DNA from: Actinomycetospora lutea | Lineage (GTDB): Bacteria; Actinomycetota; Actinomycetes; Mycobacteriales; Pseudonocardiaceae | Assembly: GCF_028737205.1 (NCBI RefSeq) | Contig: NZ_JAQZAL010000007.1 | Coordinates: 1-64,000, forward strand | DNA length: 64,000 bases | Reading direction: 5' to 3' | Part shown: positions 12,508 through 21,797 of the stretch, piece after piece | Position numbering within the stretch: position 1 is the first letter of the stretch | Layout of the letters: each line of letters opens with the position of its first letter | Notes under the pieces: model-generated | Seen by the model: only the letters and a program-made list of their open reading frames with translations | Told to the model about the DNA's origin: nothing | Databases searched by the model: none | Position numbers and translations under genes: made by a program

Positions 12508-15500
12508 ATGCGAGCCCGCGGAAGCGCGGTGACCGTCGAGATCGGGGTGCTGGGCCCGCTGCGCGCGACGGTCGACGGCGTGGCGGTGGAGCTGGGCGGG
12601 CCGGCCCGGCGCGCCGTGCTGGCCCGGCTGGCGGTCGCGGGCGGGGAGGTCGTCACCGCCGACCGCCTGGTCGACGACCTCGCCGGCGGGCGCCCCGGCC
12701 CGAACGCCCTCTCGTCGCTGCAGGTGCACGTCTCGCACCTGCGCCGGGTCCTCGAGCCCCGCCGGGCGCCGCGCACCCCGTCGCAGGTCCTCGTCACCGC
12801 CGCGCCCGGCTACGCGCTGCGCCTGCCCGGCCCGGACGCGCTCGACGCGACGCGCCTGGGCGACCTCGTCGACCGGGCCCGCGGCGAGCCGCCGGTGCGC
12901 GCCGCCGCCCTGCTCCGCGAGGCCCTCGCGGTGCGGCGCGGCCCGGCGTACGCCGAGTTCGCCGGCGAGGCCTGGGCGCAGGCCGAGGCGGCCCGGCTCG
13001 ACGAGGTGGTGCTCACCGCCCGCGAGCGCCTCGCCGCCGCCGAGCTCGCGCTGGGCCGGCCCGATGACGTCGTCCCGCTGCTCGAGGGCCACGTCCACGA
13101 CCATCCGCTGCGCGAGGAGGGCGTCCGGCTGCTCGCCACCGCCCTGCACCGGGCCGGGCGCGCCCCCGACGCCCTCGAGCTGCTACGGCGCACCCGCGGG
13201 CACCTGCGCGAGGAGCTCGGCCTCGACCCGGGCCCGGCGCTCGTCCGCCTCGAGTCCGCGGTGCTCACCGTCCCGGGCCCGGCGCCCGTCGTGCCCGCGG
13301 CGACCGCACCGCCCCTGGGCCGCGACGCCGAGCTCGCCCGCTGCGAGGCCGCCGCCGCGCGCGTCGCGGCCGGCGCGGTCGAGCTGGTGCTCGTCGCCGG
13401 CGAGGCCGGGTCGGGCAAGACCACGCTGGTCGACGCCGTCGCCGACGCCCGGGCCCGCGCGGGCTGGACGGTCGCGCGCGGCCGGTGCCCCGAGGTCGAC
13501 GGCGCGCCGCCGGCCTGGCCCTGGACCGAGGTGCTGCGCGACCTGGGCGCCGCCGAGGCCGGCGACCCCACCCCCTTCGCGCGCGGCCGGGCCGTCCTGG
13601 ACGCGCTCCAGCACCGCGCGCCCGTGCTCGTCACCCTCGACGACCTGCACCGCGCCGACGACGAGACCCTGCGCCTGCTGCGCATGGTCGCCAGCGGCGC
13701 CGACGCCGGGCTGCTCGTCGTCGGCACCCACCGCGGCGAGGAGGACACCGCCGCCCTGCACGCGACGTGGGCCGCGCTCGCGACCGTCGTCGGCGACCGC
13801 CTGACCCTCGCCGGGCTCGTCCCCGACGCGGTCGGCGCCCTGCTCGCCCGCCACGGGCTGCCCGCCGACACCGCCACCGCGTCCGCCGTCGCCGACCGCA
13901 CGGGCGGCAACCCGCTGTTCGTCCGCGAGGTGGCCCGCCTGGCCCTCACGACCGGGTCGTCCGGCCAGGACGGGCTGCCGGCCGGCGTGCGCGACGTCCT
14001 GCGCCGCCGGCTGCGCGAGCTGCCCGGCTGCTCGCGGGCGGTCCTCGCGCACGTGGCCCTGCTCGGACGCTCCGCCGAGGTCGACCTCGTGCTCGCCGTG
14101 GAGGCCGCGGTCACGGGGCGCACGGTGGCCGAGATCGAGGAGGACGTGCTCGACGGCCTCGACGCGGCGGTGGCCGCGGGGGTGCTCGGCGAGGACGACG
14201 GGGCGCGCGCGGTGCGCTTCGTCCACGACCTGTGGCGCGAGGTGGTCGCCGACGAGGTCCCGCGCCTGCGCCGGGCCCGGCGGCACGCGCGCATCCTCGA
14301 CGTGCTCGAGGCCGGGGTGGCCGGTCCCGCCGTGGCGGTGGCGCCCGCCGTGCTCGCCCACCACGCCCTCGCCGCGGGGGACCGCGTCGCGGCCGCCCGG
14401 ATGCTCGCCCACGTCGCCGCGGCCGCCGACGACGCGATGGCGCGCGGGGCGTTCCGGTCGGCGGTCGCCCTGTGCCGCGCGGCGCTGGCGCTCGTGCCCG
14501 ATGGACCCTCGGTGGTGCCGCTGCGCTGCGCGCTGGTCACCGCGCTCGCGGCGTCGGGGGCCGGCGAGCACGCCCACGCCGAGCGCGGCCTCGCCGTCGA
14601 CGCCGCCCGCGCCACCGGCGACCCGGAGCTCGTCGCCCGGGCCCTGACCAGCCTCGACGCGCCGATGCCCTGGCCGGTGCGGGGCACGGGCGGGCGGATG
14701 GCGCCGCTGCTCGCCGAGCTCGTGGCGGGCCGGCCCGACGACACGATGCGCACGCGGCTGCTCCTCGCCCACGCCCGCGAGGTCGAGTTCCTCGAGCCCG
14801 CGCGGGCCGCCGCGCTCGCCGACGAGGCGCTGCGGCGGGCCCGCGCGTCCGGCGACACCCGGCTGCTGTGCACCGCGCTGAACACCGTCTTCCTCGTGAC
14901 CTCGCAGCCGGAGTGCTGGGACCGCATCGAGCCGGTCGGGCGCGAGATGCTCGAGGCCGCGCGGGCGGGCGGGCACGCCGACCACCGGGCCGAGGCCCAC
15001 CACGTGCTGTTCTGCGCGGCCGTGGTCCGCGACGACCCGGCCACCGCCCGCCACCACGCCGACGCGGCGCTGGCCGCCGCCACCGACGGGCAGCTCGAGA
15101 TGACGCTGGCCTTCGTGGGCCTGCACGACGCGATGCTGGCGCTGACCCGCGGGCACGACGACCTCGCCGAGCGCACCTACGCCGAGGAGGGCGAGCGCCT
15201 CGCCGCCGCCGGGGTGCCGCACGCGACCGTGCTCGGCGAGGTCGCGCGGTTCACCCTCGCGCTGGCCCGCGGGGACACCTCCGCGAGCCTGCCGGCGCTG
15301 CGGCGCATCGACGCCGCCTTCCCGCGCTACGCCCACGACCTGCTCGCCCACGCGCTGCTCGACGCCGGGCACGAGCACGAGGCACGCGCGCTGTGGGCGC
15401 GGCGCCTGCCGGTGCCGCGGGACTGGAGCTGGGGCGGGCTGCTCACCGTGCAGGGCCTGGTGGCCGCGCGCCTGGGCGACCGCGAGCGCGCGGCGGAGGC

Positions 15501-15723
15501 CTTCGCGGCGCTGGAGCCGTTCGCCGGGCGGTGGGGCCTGTCGGTCACGGGGATCCTGGCGTTCGCCCCGATCGACCTCGTGCTCGCCCGGCTCGCGCGG
15601 ACGCTGGGGCACGGGGACGACGCGGTCGCGGCCCACCGCGCGCGGGCGCTGGCCGTCGTGGGCGACGCGGGCCCGTGGCGCGACCGGGTCGACGAGTTGC
15701 TGCCCCTCGACGCGCGCGGTTAG
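12508..15723 (+). CDS. Large SARP/BTAD-type transcriptional regulator with ATPase and TPR-like region
   Basis: A 1071-residue AfsR-like regulator. The N-terminus is an OmpR-type winged helix (EIGVLGPLRATVDG to about residue 95) and a BTAD domain (about 100-245, ending RLESAVLTVPG). A P-loop NTPase follows with Walker A AGEAGSGKTTL near residue 295 and Walker B LVTLDDLH. The rest is alpha-helical, Ala-rich and TPR-like. No LuxR-type HTH is visible at the C-terminus, which separates it from LAL regulators. The start could be the ATG at 12508 or the GTG at 12529 (VTVEIGVLGPL), which fits SARP starts better. Target genes are unknown; no biosynthetic cluster adjoins it. Confidence 0.85.
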   Translation: MRARGSAVTVEIGVLGPLRATVDGVAVELGGPARRAVLARLAVAGGEVVTADRLVDDLAGGRPGPNALSSLQVHVSHLRRVLEPRRAPRTPSQVLVTAAPGYALRLPGPDALDATRLGDLVDRARGEPPVRAAALLREALAVRRGPAYAEFAGEAWAQAEAARLDEVVLTARERLAAAELALGRPDDVVPLLEGHVHDHPLREEGVRLLATALHRAGRAPDALELLRRTRGHLREELGLDPGPALVRLESAVLTVPGPAPVVPAATAPPLGRDAELARCEAAAARVAAGAVELVLVAGEAGSGKTTLVDAVADARARAGWTVARGRCPEVDGAPPAWPWTEVLRDLGAAEAGDPTPFARGRAVLDALQHRAPVLVTLDDLHRADDETLRLLRMVASGADAGLLVVGTHRGEEDTAALHATWAALATVVGDRLTLAGLVPDAVGALLARHGLPADTATASAVADRTGGNPLFVREVARLALTTGSSGQDGLPAGVRDVLRRRLRELPGCSRAVLAHVALLGRSAEVDLVLAVEAAVTGRTVAEIEEDVLDGLDAAVAAGVLGEDDGARAVRFVHDLWREVVADEVPRLRRARRHARILDVLEAGVAGPAVAVAPAVLAHHALAAGDRVAAARMLAHVAAAADDAMARGAFRSAVALCRAALALVPDGPSVVPLRCALVTALAASGAGEHAHAERGLAVDAARATGDPELVARALTSLDAPMPWPVRGTGGRMAPLLAELVAGRPDDTMRTRLLLAHAREVEFLEPARAAALADEALRRARASGDTRLLCTALNTVFLVTSQPECWDRIEPVGREMLEAARAGGHADHRAEAHHVLFCAAVVRDDPATARHHADAALAAATDGQLEMTLAFVGLHDAMLALTRGHDDLAERTYAEEGERLAAAGVPHATVLGEVARFTLALARGDTSASLPALRRIDAAFPRYAHDLLAHALLDAGHEHEARALWARRLPVPRDWSWGGLLTVQGLVAARLGDRERAAEAFAALEPFAGRWGLSVTGILAFAPIDLVLARLARTLGHGDDAVAAHRARALAVVGDAGPWRDRVDELLPLDARG

Positions 15724-15743
15724 CGTCCGCGCCGATCGATCGC

Positions 15744-15823
15744 GCGGGAGCCCGTCATGGCCGGGCTGAGAGGGCGGGGAGCCGCCGACCGCTGGACCGG
15801 CCGGGTCATGCCGGCCCGGGAGG
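15744..15823 (+). ncRNA. TPP riboswitch (THI element) upstream of thiD
   Basis: The RNA contains CGGGAGCCC, the invariant GGGCTGAGAGGG pyrimidine-sensor segment, and CTGGACCGGCCGGGTCATGC with CCGG pairing for the pyrophosphate helix. The 3' end (GGGAGGAA) is also the Shine-Dalgarno of the thiD GTG at 15828. Ligand binding would therefore hide the ribosome site, giving translational shut-off by thiamine pyrophosphate. Confidence 0.9.
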
Positions 15824-15827
15824 AACC

Positions 15828-16658
15828 GTGACCGCAACCAGCCCACCCGTCGCGCTCGCCATCGCCGGCACCGACTCCGGCGGGGGCGCCGGGCTCACCG
15901 CCGACATCCGCGCCTTCACGGCCTGCGGGGTGCACGGGGCGGTGGCGGTCGCCGCGGTCACCGTCCAGAACTCCGTCGGCGTCGAGGGCTTCCACGCGAT
16001 CCCGCCCGAGGTCGTCGCCGCCCAGATCCGCACGGTGGCCGGCGACATGGGCGTCGACGCGGCCAAGACCGGGATGCTCGCCTCCACCGAGATCATCGCC
16101 GCGGTGGTCGAGGCCGGCGACGAGGTCGGGCTCGGGACGCGCGTGCCCCTCGTCGTCGACCCCGTCGCGGCCTCGATGCACGGGCACCCGCTGCTGGCGC
16201 CCGACGCGCTGGACGCCGTGCGCACCCTGCTGATCCCGCGGGCCACGCTCGTCACCCCGAACCTCGACGAGCTGCGCCTGCTCGTCGGGGTCGAGGTCGT
16301 CGACGACGACACCGCGCGCACGGCGGCCCGCGCGCTGCTCGACCTCGGGGCGGGCGCGGCGCTGGTCAAGGGCGGGCACCTGGCGGGCTCGCCGGAGGTC
16401 GTCGACCTGCTGGTGACCGCCGACGGCACCGAGCACCGGTTCTCCTCGTCGCGCCGCGACACCCCGCACAGCCACGGCGGCGGCGACTCGCTGGCGTCGT
16501 CGATCACGGCCGGGCTCGCGCGCGGGATGGCGCTCGTCGACGCGGTCGCGCTCGGCAAGGCCTACATCACCCGCGCCGTCGAGCACGCCTACCCGCTCGG
16601 CGCCGGCCACGGCCCGGTGTCGTCCCTGTGGTCAGTGGCGGACTGGGAACCTCGGTGA
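15828..16658 (+). CDS. thiD: Hydroxymethylpyrimidine/phosphomethylpyrimidine kinase (copy 1)
   Basis: Phosphorylates HMP and HMP-P to HMP-PP, the pyrimidine half of thiamine. The 276-residue ribokinase-fold protein shows ALAIAGTDSGGGAGL at the N-terminus, VTVQNSVGV, KTGMLAS, VVDPVAAS, TPNLDE and KGGH motifs. The anion-hole region reads THSH-like HGGGDSLASS, where GAGD/GTGD is usual. The GTG start is set by the GGGAGGA site inside the TPP riboswitch. It is followed after 23 nt by a second, very similar thiD. Confidence 0.93.
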   Translation: MTATSPPVALAIAGTDSGGGAGLTADIRAFTACGVHGAVAVAAVTVQNSVGVEGFHAIPPEVVAAQIRTVAGDMGVDAAKTGMLASTEIIAAVVEAGDEVGLGTRVPLVVDPVAASMHGHPLLAPDALDAVRTLLIPRATLVTPNLDELRLLVGVEVVDDDTARTAARALLDLGAGAALVKGGHLAGSPEVVDLLVTADGTEHRFSSSRRDTPHSHGGGDSLASSITAGLARGMALVDAVALGKAYITRAVEHAYPLGAGHGPVSSLWSVADWEPR

Positions 16659-16681
16659 CCCCCGACGGCGATGATGTCGGG

Positions 16682-17545
16682 ATGGCCGAGACCCCGCCGC
16701 GGGCGCTGACGATCGCCGGATCCGACTCGGGCGGGGCCGCCGGGCTCGAGGCCGACCTGCGCGCGATGACGGCGTGCGGCGTGCACGGCTGCGTCGCCGT
16801 CACGGCGGTCACCGTGCAGAACTCGCTCGGCGTCTCCGCGGTGCACCTCGTGCCGGCGGACACGGTCGCGGCGCAGGTCCGGGCCGTGGTCACCGACATC
16901 GGGGTCGGCGCGGCCAAGACCGGGATGCTGGCGTCGCGGGAGATCATCGACGCGGTCGCCGACGTGGTCGACGAGGTCGGGATCGGGCGCGGCGACGGGC
17001 CGGACACGCAGCGCAGCGGATCTGGACCATCGGCACCGGTCCCCTTCGTCGTCGACCCCGTGGCAGCGTCCATGGCCGGCGAGCCGCTGCTCACCGAGGA
17101 CGCGATGGAGGCCATCCGCACGCGGCTGCTCCCGCGCGCGGCGCTCGCGACCCCGAACCTCGACGAGGTGCGCCTGCTCGTCGGCGTCACCGTCACCGAC
17201 GCCGGGACCGCCCGCGAGGCCGCGAAGGCCCTGCACGCGCTGGGGCCGCGGTACGTGCTGGTCAAGGGCGGGCACCTGCGCGGCTCGCCCGAGGTCGTCG
17301 ACCTGCTCTTCGACGGCGAGCAGACCTGGGAGTTCTCGGGCCCGCGGATCGACACCCCGCACGTCCACGGCGCGGGCGACGCCCTGGCCAGCGCGACCTG
17401 CGCCGCGCTGGCCCGGGGCGCCACGGTGCCCGACGCCGTCGCGTCCGCCGAGCGCTACATCCGCCGCGCCGTCGCCGAGTCCTACCCCCTCGGCGCCGGC
17501 GTCGGCCCGGTCTCACCGCTCTGGGCCGTGCAGGCGCACCGCTAG
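16682..17545 (+). CDS. thiD: Hydroxymethylpyrimidine/phosphomethylpyrimidine kinase (tandem copy 2)
   Basis: A 287-residue paralogue of the preceding gene with the same motifs (LTIAGSDSGGAAGL, VTVQNSLGV, AKTGMLAS, VVDPVAAS, TPNLDEVRL, VKGGHLRGS) and a canonical HGAGDAL anion hole. It carries an insertion of about 15 residues (GDGPDTQRSGSGPSAP) before the VVDP strand. The ATG at 16682 aligns with copy 1; the open frame extends upstream into copy 1. Expression would follow the same riboswitch-controlled transcript or a local promoter. The two products may both be ThiD, or one may have shifted to a related vitamin kinase role; sequence alone does not decide. Confidence 0.88.
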   Translation: MAETPPRALTIAGSDSGGAAGLEADLRAMTACGVHGCVAVTAVTVQNSLGVSAVHLVPADTVAAQVRAVVTDIGVGAAKTGMLASREIIDAVADVVDEVGIGRGDGPDTQRSGSGPSAPVPFVVDPVAASMAGEPLLTEDAMEAIRTRLLPRAALATPNLDEVRLLVGVTVTDAGTAREAAKALHALGPRYVLVKGGHLRGSPEVVDLLFDGEQTWEFSGPRIDTPHVHGAGDALASATCAALARGATVPDAVASAERYIRRAVAESYPLGAGVGPVSPLWAVQAHR

Positions 17546-18264
17546 CCCGCCGCGTCGCCGAACACCAGGCGCTCGCGGCGCCGCAGGGCGCGGCGCGCCA
17601 GCACCCCCGGCAGGCCCCGTCCCCCGAGGGCCTCGTCGACCGCAGCGACGTCGCCGGGCGCGGCCGCGGCGCGGGCGCGGGCCGAGGTGAACACCGGGTC
17701 CGGGGTCTCCGCGTGGTGGTCGCGCGCGGCGCGCCGCCACTCCGCGCGCGGCACCCGGGCCAGCTCGTCCCGCAGCTCGCGCTCGGCGTCGCGGCGGTGC
17801 TCCTCGAGCAGGTCGGCGAGCTCACCCAGCAGGCGCGCGAGGCGGCGGATGCGGGCGAAGTCCTCGGCGCTCGCGACCGCGATTGGGCGCACGAGCACGG
17901 CCCCGACCAGCCCGCGGGTGGCCCGCCGGACCTCGCCGAGCACGCCGCGCAGGGCGACGTGGTCGTCGCGCAGCCCGGAGAGGTCCAGGGTGCGCCCGGC
18001 GTGGCGCTCCAGCACCGGCCAGAGCACGGCCTCCTCGCCGTCGTGCCGGTGGCGGATCGCCTCGCAGACGCGCTCGACCCAGTCGCCGAGCGCGAGCGCG
18101 CGCCGTTCGACCAGCGGCACCGTGCCCGCGGCGACCCCCTCGGCGAGGTGCGCGAGGCGGCGCACGTCGGCGAGCAGGGCGCGGTCGGTGACGCGGAGCG
18201 GGGCGAGGTCGCGGGCGGTCGGCGACCCGGGGTCGGCGCCGGTCTCGGGCTGGGCGGTGCTCAC
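17542..18264 (-). CDS. Hemerythrin-like (HHE) protein
   Basis: A 240-residue alpha-helical protein with a hemerythrin HHE pattern: His/Glu ligands in EAIRHRHDGEEAVLWPVLERH, then LRDDHVALRG and LEEHRRDAEREL. Such four-helix bundles bind a di-iron or other metal centre and sense O2, NO or iron. The C-terminal third, Arg-rich, is of unknown function. The GTG at 18264 has AGGAG about 6 nt upstream and is preferred over an extension to 18318. It overlaps the end of thiD copy 2 by 4 nt in a convergent arrangement. Confidence 0.8.
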   Translation of the reverse strand: MSTAQPETGADPGSPTARDLAPLRVTDRALLADVRRLAHLAEGVAAGTVPLVERRALALGDWVERVCEAIRHRHDGEEAVLWPVLERHAGRTLDLSGLRDDHVALRGVLGEVRRATRGLVGAVLVRPIAVASAEDFARIRRLARLLGELADLLEEHRRDAERELRDELARVPRAEWRRAARDHHAETPDPVFTSARARAAAAPGDVAAVDEALGGRGLPGVLARRALRRRERLVFGDAAG

Positions 18265-18366
18265 GCCGGGCTCCTGGGGATCGCGTGCGTCTCGTCGGAT
18301 GCCGACAGCGTGACCCACCCCGCTTGTCGTCGACTTGCCGCGCGCTTACCGCGTGCCCCTCGTGGC

Positions 18367-19341
18367 TCAGCCCCCGTCCTCCGGGCCGAGCTCGCGGATC
18401 GGCGCCCCGTCGGCCCAGGCGCGGATGTCCTCCACCGCGTCGCGGTAGAACACCGCGTAGCTGCCCTCGGTGACGTAGCCCAGGTGCGGCGTGAGCACGG
18501 TGCGCGGCGCGGTGCGCAGCGGCGCGTCGGCCGGGAGCGGCTCGGTGCCGAACACGTCGAGGCCCGCGCCGCCGATCGTCCCGGCGTGCAGGGCCTCCAC
18601 CAGCGCGTCCTCGTCGACGATCGGCCCCCGCGAGGTGTTGACCAGCAGCGCGGTGGGCTTCATCCGCGCCAGGTCGTCGCGCCCGAGCAGGCCGGTGGTG
18701 CGCTCGGAGAGCTTGAGGTGGATGGTCACGACGTCGGCGGTGGCCAGCAGCTCGTCCTTGCCGACGGGCGTGACGCCGAGCGCGCGGGCGTCGTCCGGGT
18801 CGAGGTGCCGGCTCCAGGCCACCACGTCCATCCCGAACGCGAGCCCGACGGTGGCCACCGGCGCGCCGAGCCCGCCCAGCCCGACGACGCCGAGGCGCCG
18901 GCCCGCCAGGTCGCGCCCGACCGTGTGCTGCCAGCGGCCCTCGCGCACGGCGCGGTCCTCGGCGGGGATGTGCCGCGCCAGCGCGAGGATCAGGCCCCAC
19001 GTCATCTCGACGGTCGGGGTCGACGGGCTGACGCCGCCGGTGCCCGACACGGTGATGCCGCGCTCGCGGGCCGCGGCGACGTCGATCGCGACGTTGGCCG
19101 GTCCGGTGGTCACCAGCAGCCCGAGGTGCGGGAGGCGCGCGAGGACGTCGGCGGGGAAGGCGGTGCGCTCCCGCATGGCCACGACGACGTCGAAGGGCTC
19201 GAGCGCGGCGACGACGTCGTCCGGGCCGCCGAGGTGCCCGGTGAAGGACGTGACCTCGGCGCCGAGGGCGTCCCAGTCGGCGTACGAGGCCGCGACCTGC
19301 TGGTAGTCGTCGAGCAGGGCGATCCGGCGGGGCTGCGGCAC
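18367..19341 (-). CDS. D-isomer-specific 2-hydroxyacid dehydrogenase family protein
   Basis: NAD(P)-dependent dehydrogenase of about 324 residues. The Rossmann motif is GVVGLGGLGAPVATVG near residue 145. The catalytic Arg is in VNTSRGPIVDE, Glu in LDVFGTEPLP and His in LTPHLGY. The family oxidises or reduces 2-hydroxy acids, from phosphoglycerate to glyoxylate; substrate is not predictable here. The start at GTG 19341 gives a typical N-terminus (VPQPRRIALLDDYQQV); GTG 19374 would add 11 residues. It is divergent from the two-TM protein gene with only about 40 bp between starts. Confidence 0.87.
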   Translation of the reverse strand: MPQPRRIALLDDYQQVAASYADWDALGAEVTSFTGHLGGPDDVVAALEPFDVVVAMRERTAFPADVLARLPHLGLLVTTGPANVAIDVAAARERGITVSGTGGVSPSTPTVEMTWGLILALARHIPAEDRAVREGRWQHTVGRDLAGRRLGVVGLGGLGAPVATVGLAFGMDVVAWSRHLDPDDARALGVTPVGKDELLATADVVTIHLKLSERTTGLLGRDDLARMKPTALLVNTSRGPIVDEDALVEALHAGTIGGAGLDVFGTEPLPADAPLRTAPRTVLTPHLGYVTEGSYAVFYRDAVEDIRAWADGAPIRELGPEDGG

Positions 19342-19383
19342 GGGCGGGGTGTGCCCTCGCGGGTCCGGGGGCACACACCCGTC

Positions 19384-20199
19384 GTGCCCGCCGAACCGCC
19401 CGTGCTGCGCCCCACCCGGGCGGGCTGGCCGGTGTACGCCGAACGCCCCCGCCGGCGCATCCGCCAGTTCCTGGCCGACGTCGCGGTGCTGGTCTGGGTG
19501 GCGGTCGTCGTGTCGCTCGCGGTGCTGCTGTACGACGCGGTGCTGACCCTGCAGGGACCCGGCCGCCAGATCGGCGCGGCGGGGACCCGGGTGCGCGACA
19601 CGTTCACCGGCGCCGCGGACACCGCCTCCGGCGTGCCGTTCGTCGGCGACGACCTCGCCCGCGCGCTGTCCGGCGGCGCCCGCGCCGGCGACGAGATCGT
19701 CGCGGCCGGCGACCTGCAGATCGCCGCGGTGGAGGCGCTCGCCTCCGGGGTGGCCTGGACGGTGGCGCTGCTCGCGATCGTCCCGGTGGTCGCCGCGTGG
19801 CTCTGGTTCCGGGTGCGCTGGATGATCGCGGCGCGGGCGGTCCTCGCGCTGCGCGACGGCCTGCGCGGGGGTGTCGGCGACGCCGACCTGCTCGCGCTGC
19901 GCGCCCTGGTCCACGCCACACCGCGCCGCCTCGCCCGGGTGCCCGACGCGGCCGCGGGCTGGCGTCACGGCGACCCGCGCGTGCTGTCCCGGCTCGCCGA
20001 GCTGGAGCTCGCCCGCCTCGGTCTGCGGGCACCGACCCTCGTCCGCGCCCCCGTCGGGAGCGTACGGTTCGGGGCGTTATCGGACGAACCGGACGACGCC
20101 GCCGAGGCGCCACCCGGGCATCTGCCCCGGGTCGACCCCGACGAACGGTGGGGTGACACACCCCCGTCACCGGGTCCATCGGGCACTCGGACGCCCTAG
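19384..20199 (+). CDS. Two-TM membrane protein of unknown function
   Basis: The 271-residue product has a cytoplasmic basic N-terminus (PRRRIRQFLAD), a first membrane helix (VAVLVWVAVVVSLAVLLYDAV), a loop of about 65 residues, a second helix (VAWTVALLAIVPVVAAWLWF) and a C-terminal soluble region. The loop resembles actinobacterial conserved membrane proteins of unknown role. GTG 19384 is the first start after the divergent gene. No enzyme motif was seen. Confidence 0.72.
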   Translation: MPAEPPVLRPTRAGWPVYAERPRRRIRQFLADVAVLVWVAVVVSLAVLLYDAVLTLQGPGRQIGAAGTRVRDTFTGAADTASGVPFVGDDLARALSGGARAGDEIVAAGDLQIAAVEALASGVAWTVALLAIVPVVAAWLWFRVRWMIAARAVLALRDGLRGGVGDADLLALRALVHATPRRLARVPDAAAGWRHGDPRVLSRLAELELARLGLRAPTLVRAPVGSVRFGALSDEPDDAAEAPPGHLPRVDPDERWGDTPPSPGPSGTRTP

Positions 20200-20241
20200 C
20201 CTCGGCCCCCGAGCGGCGTCGTCGTGCGCGGGGAGGGCAGA

Positions 20242-21555
20242 GTGGTCACGGTGGTGGACCGTTCACGACTGGCCGCGCTGCGGTCACGGGTCGTGGGCTG
20301 GGCAGCGCGCCAGTACCTCGCCTGGCGCAGTCGCCGCGGCCTCGACCCGGTGACACTGCTGCCGGATCACGCGCTGATGCCGTTGCGGCGCGAAGGCCTC
20401 GACCCCGTCCCGGGACTGCGGGAGGCGCGCGAGGACAACCCCGTGCGGCACTTCCCGCTGCCCTTCGGCGTCACCGCGTGGCTGATCACCGGCCACGAGG
20501 AGGCGCGGGCCGTCCTGGGTCGCACGCAGGGCCTGTCCAACGACTTCGGCCACCTCGTCGGGCAGGCCGGCGTCACCGACGGCCAGAACCCCGGCGGGCT
20601 GGGCTTCACCGACCCGCCGGAGCACACCCGGCTGCGCCGCCTGCTGACCCCGGAGTTCACCTCGCGGCGCCTGGCCCGCCTCGGCCCGCGGATCACCGAG
20701 ATCGTCGAGGGGCGCCTCGACGCCATGGAGGAGCTCGCCGCGGCGGGCGAGCCCGTCGACCTCGTGCGTGACTTCGCGACCCCGATCCCCTCGCTGACGA
20801 TCTGCGAGCTGCTCGGCATCCCCTACGACGAGCGCGACGAGTTCCAGGCGCTCTCGACCGCGCGGTTCGACCTGTTCGGCGGGGCCGGCGCGGTCTTCGA
20901 CAACATCTCGGGCTCGCTGCAGTACCTGCGCGGCGTCGTCGAGCGCCAGCGCGTCGAGCCCGGCGAGGGCCTGCTCGGCCAGCTGATCCGCGAGCACGGC
21001 GACGAGCTCGACACCGACGAGCTCGCCGAGCTCGCCGACGGCCTGCTCACCGGCGGGCTGGAGACCTCGGCGTCGATGCTCGCGCTCGGTGCCATGGTGC
21101 TGCTGCGCGACCCCGAGAGCTTCGCCCTCGTGCGCGACGAGCCGGGCGCGGTGCACGGGTTCGTCGAGGAGCTGCTGCGCTACCTGACCGTCGTGCAGAT
21201 CGCGTTCCCGCGCTTCGCGACCGAGGACATGACGCTCGGCGGCGTGGCCATCAGCAAGGGCGACGGGCTGCTCGTGTCGCTGTCGGGCGCCGACCGCGAC
21301 CCGCGCCTGGTCCCCGACCCCGAGCGCTTCGACCCCCGCCGCCCGCCGACGCCGCACCTGGCCTTCGGGCACGGCATCCACCGCTGCATCGGCGCCGAGC
21401 TCGCCCGGATGGAACTGCGCACGGCCTACCCGGCCCTGCTGCGCCGCTTCCCGCACCTCACGCTGGCCGAGGACGCGGGCACCCTCGACGACCAGCCGTT
21501 CCGCAAGACCTCGATCGTCTACGGCGTCGACGCCCTCCCCGTCGCCCTGACCTGA
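20242..21555 (+). CDS. Cytochrome P450
   Basis: A 437-residue class I-type bacterial P450. It shows the I-helix oxygen motif LTGGLETSASM, the K-helix ExxR (VEELLR) and the heme loop FGHGIHRCIG with the Cys thiolate near residue 380. The N-terminus is soluble. GTG 20242 is chosen because GGGAGGG lies about 5 nt upstream, although the frame opens at GTG 20224. No ferredoxin or reductase gene adjoins it, so redox partners are elsewhere. Substrate is unknown. Just after the stop begins the left arm of a long inverted repeat. Confidence 0.92.
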   Translation: MVTVVDRSRLAALRSRVVGWAARQYLAWRSRRGLDPVTLLPDHALMPLRREGLDPVPGLREAREDNPVRHFPLPFGVTAWLITGHEEARAVLGRTQGLSNDFGHLVGQAGVTDGQNPGGLGFTDPPEHTRLRRLLTPEFTSRRLARLGPRITEIVEGRLDAMEELAAAGEPVDLVRDFATPIPSLTICELLGIPYDERDEFQALSTARFDLFGGAGAVFDNISGSLQYLRGVVERQRVEPGEGLLGQLIREHGDELDTDELAELADGLLTGGLETSASMLALGAMVLLRDPESFALVRDEPGAVHGFVEELLRYLTVVQIAFPRFATEDMTLGGVAISKGDGLLVSLSGADRDPRLVPDPERFDPRRPPTPHLAFGHGIHRCIGAELARMELRTAYPALLRRFPHLTLAEDAGTLDDQPFRKTSIVYGVDALPVALT

Positions 21556-21577
21556 CATCGCACACGGGGTGTGCGAG

Positions 21578-21717
21578 CGATGCGGCATCGCTGGCGTCTC
21601 ACGCCAGGATCGCCACATCCTCACAACGCGACACGCCGAGAGCGCGCGACGACGCCCGGGGCGGGGCAGCGATGCGGCCACCCGCGGCACGAAGCGGAGC
21701 GGGAACTGCCGCGCCGG
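21578..21717 (+). repeat. Left arm of a ~150 bp imperfect inverted repeat made of small hairpins
   Basis: This segment matches the reverse complement of 22292-22446. The first ~50 bp are nearly identical. They hold three mini-hairpins: GCGATGC-G-GCATCGC, TGGCGT-CTC-ACGCCA and AGGAT-cgccac-ATCCT. Similarity resumes at GGCCACCCGCGGCACG and CTGCCGCGCC. The pair encloses the SRPBCC gene. Peptide-like frames beginning MRHRWR in both arms are translations of the repeat, not genes. Confidence 0.85.
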
Positions 21718-21797
21718 CGACGCATCACCGGCGTTCACCGTCGGGAGACCCGCCACGATCATGGGTCGGTGGTGCGGGACGCGGGTACGGACGATCC

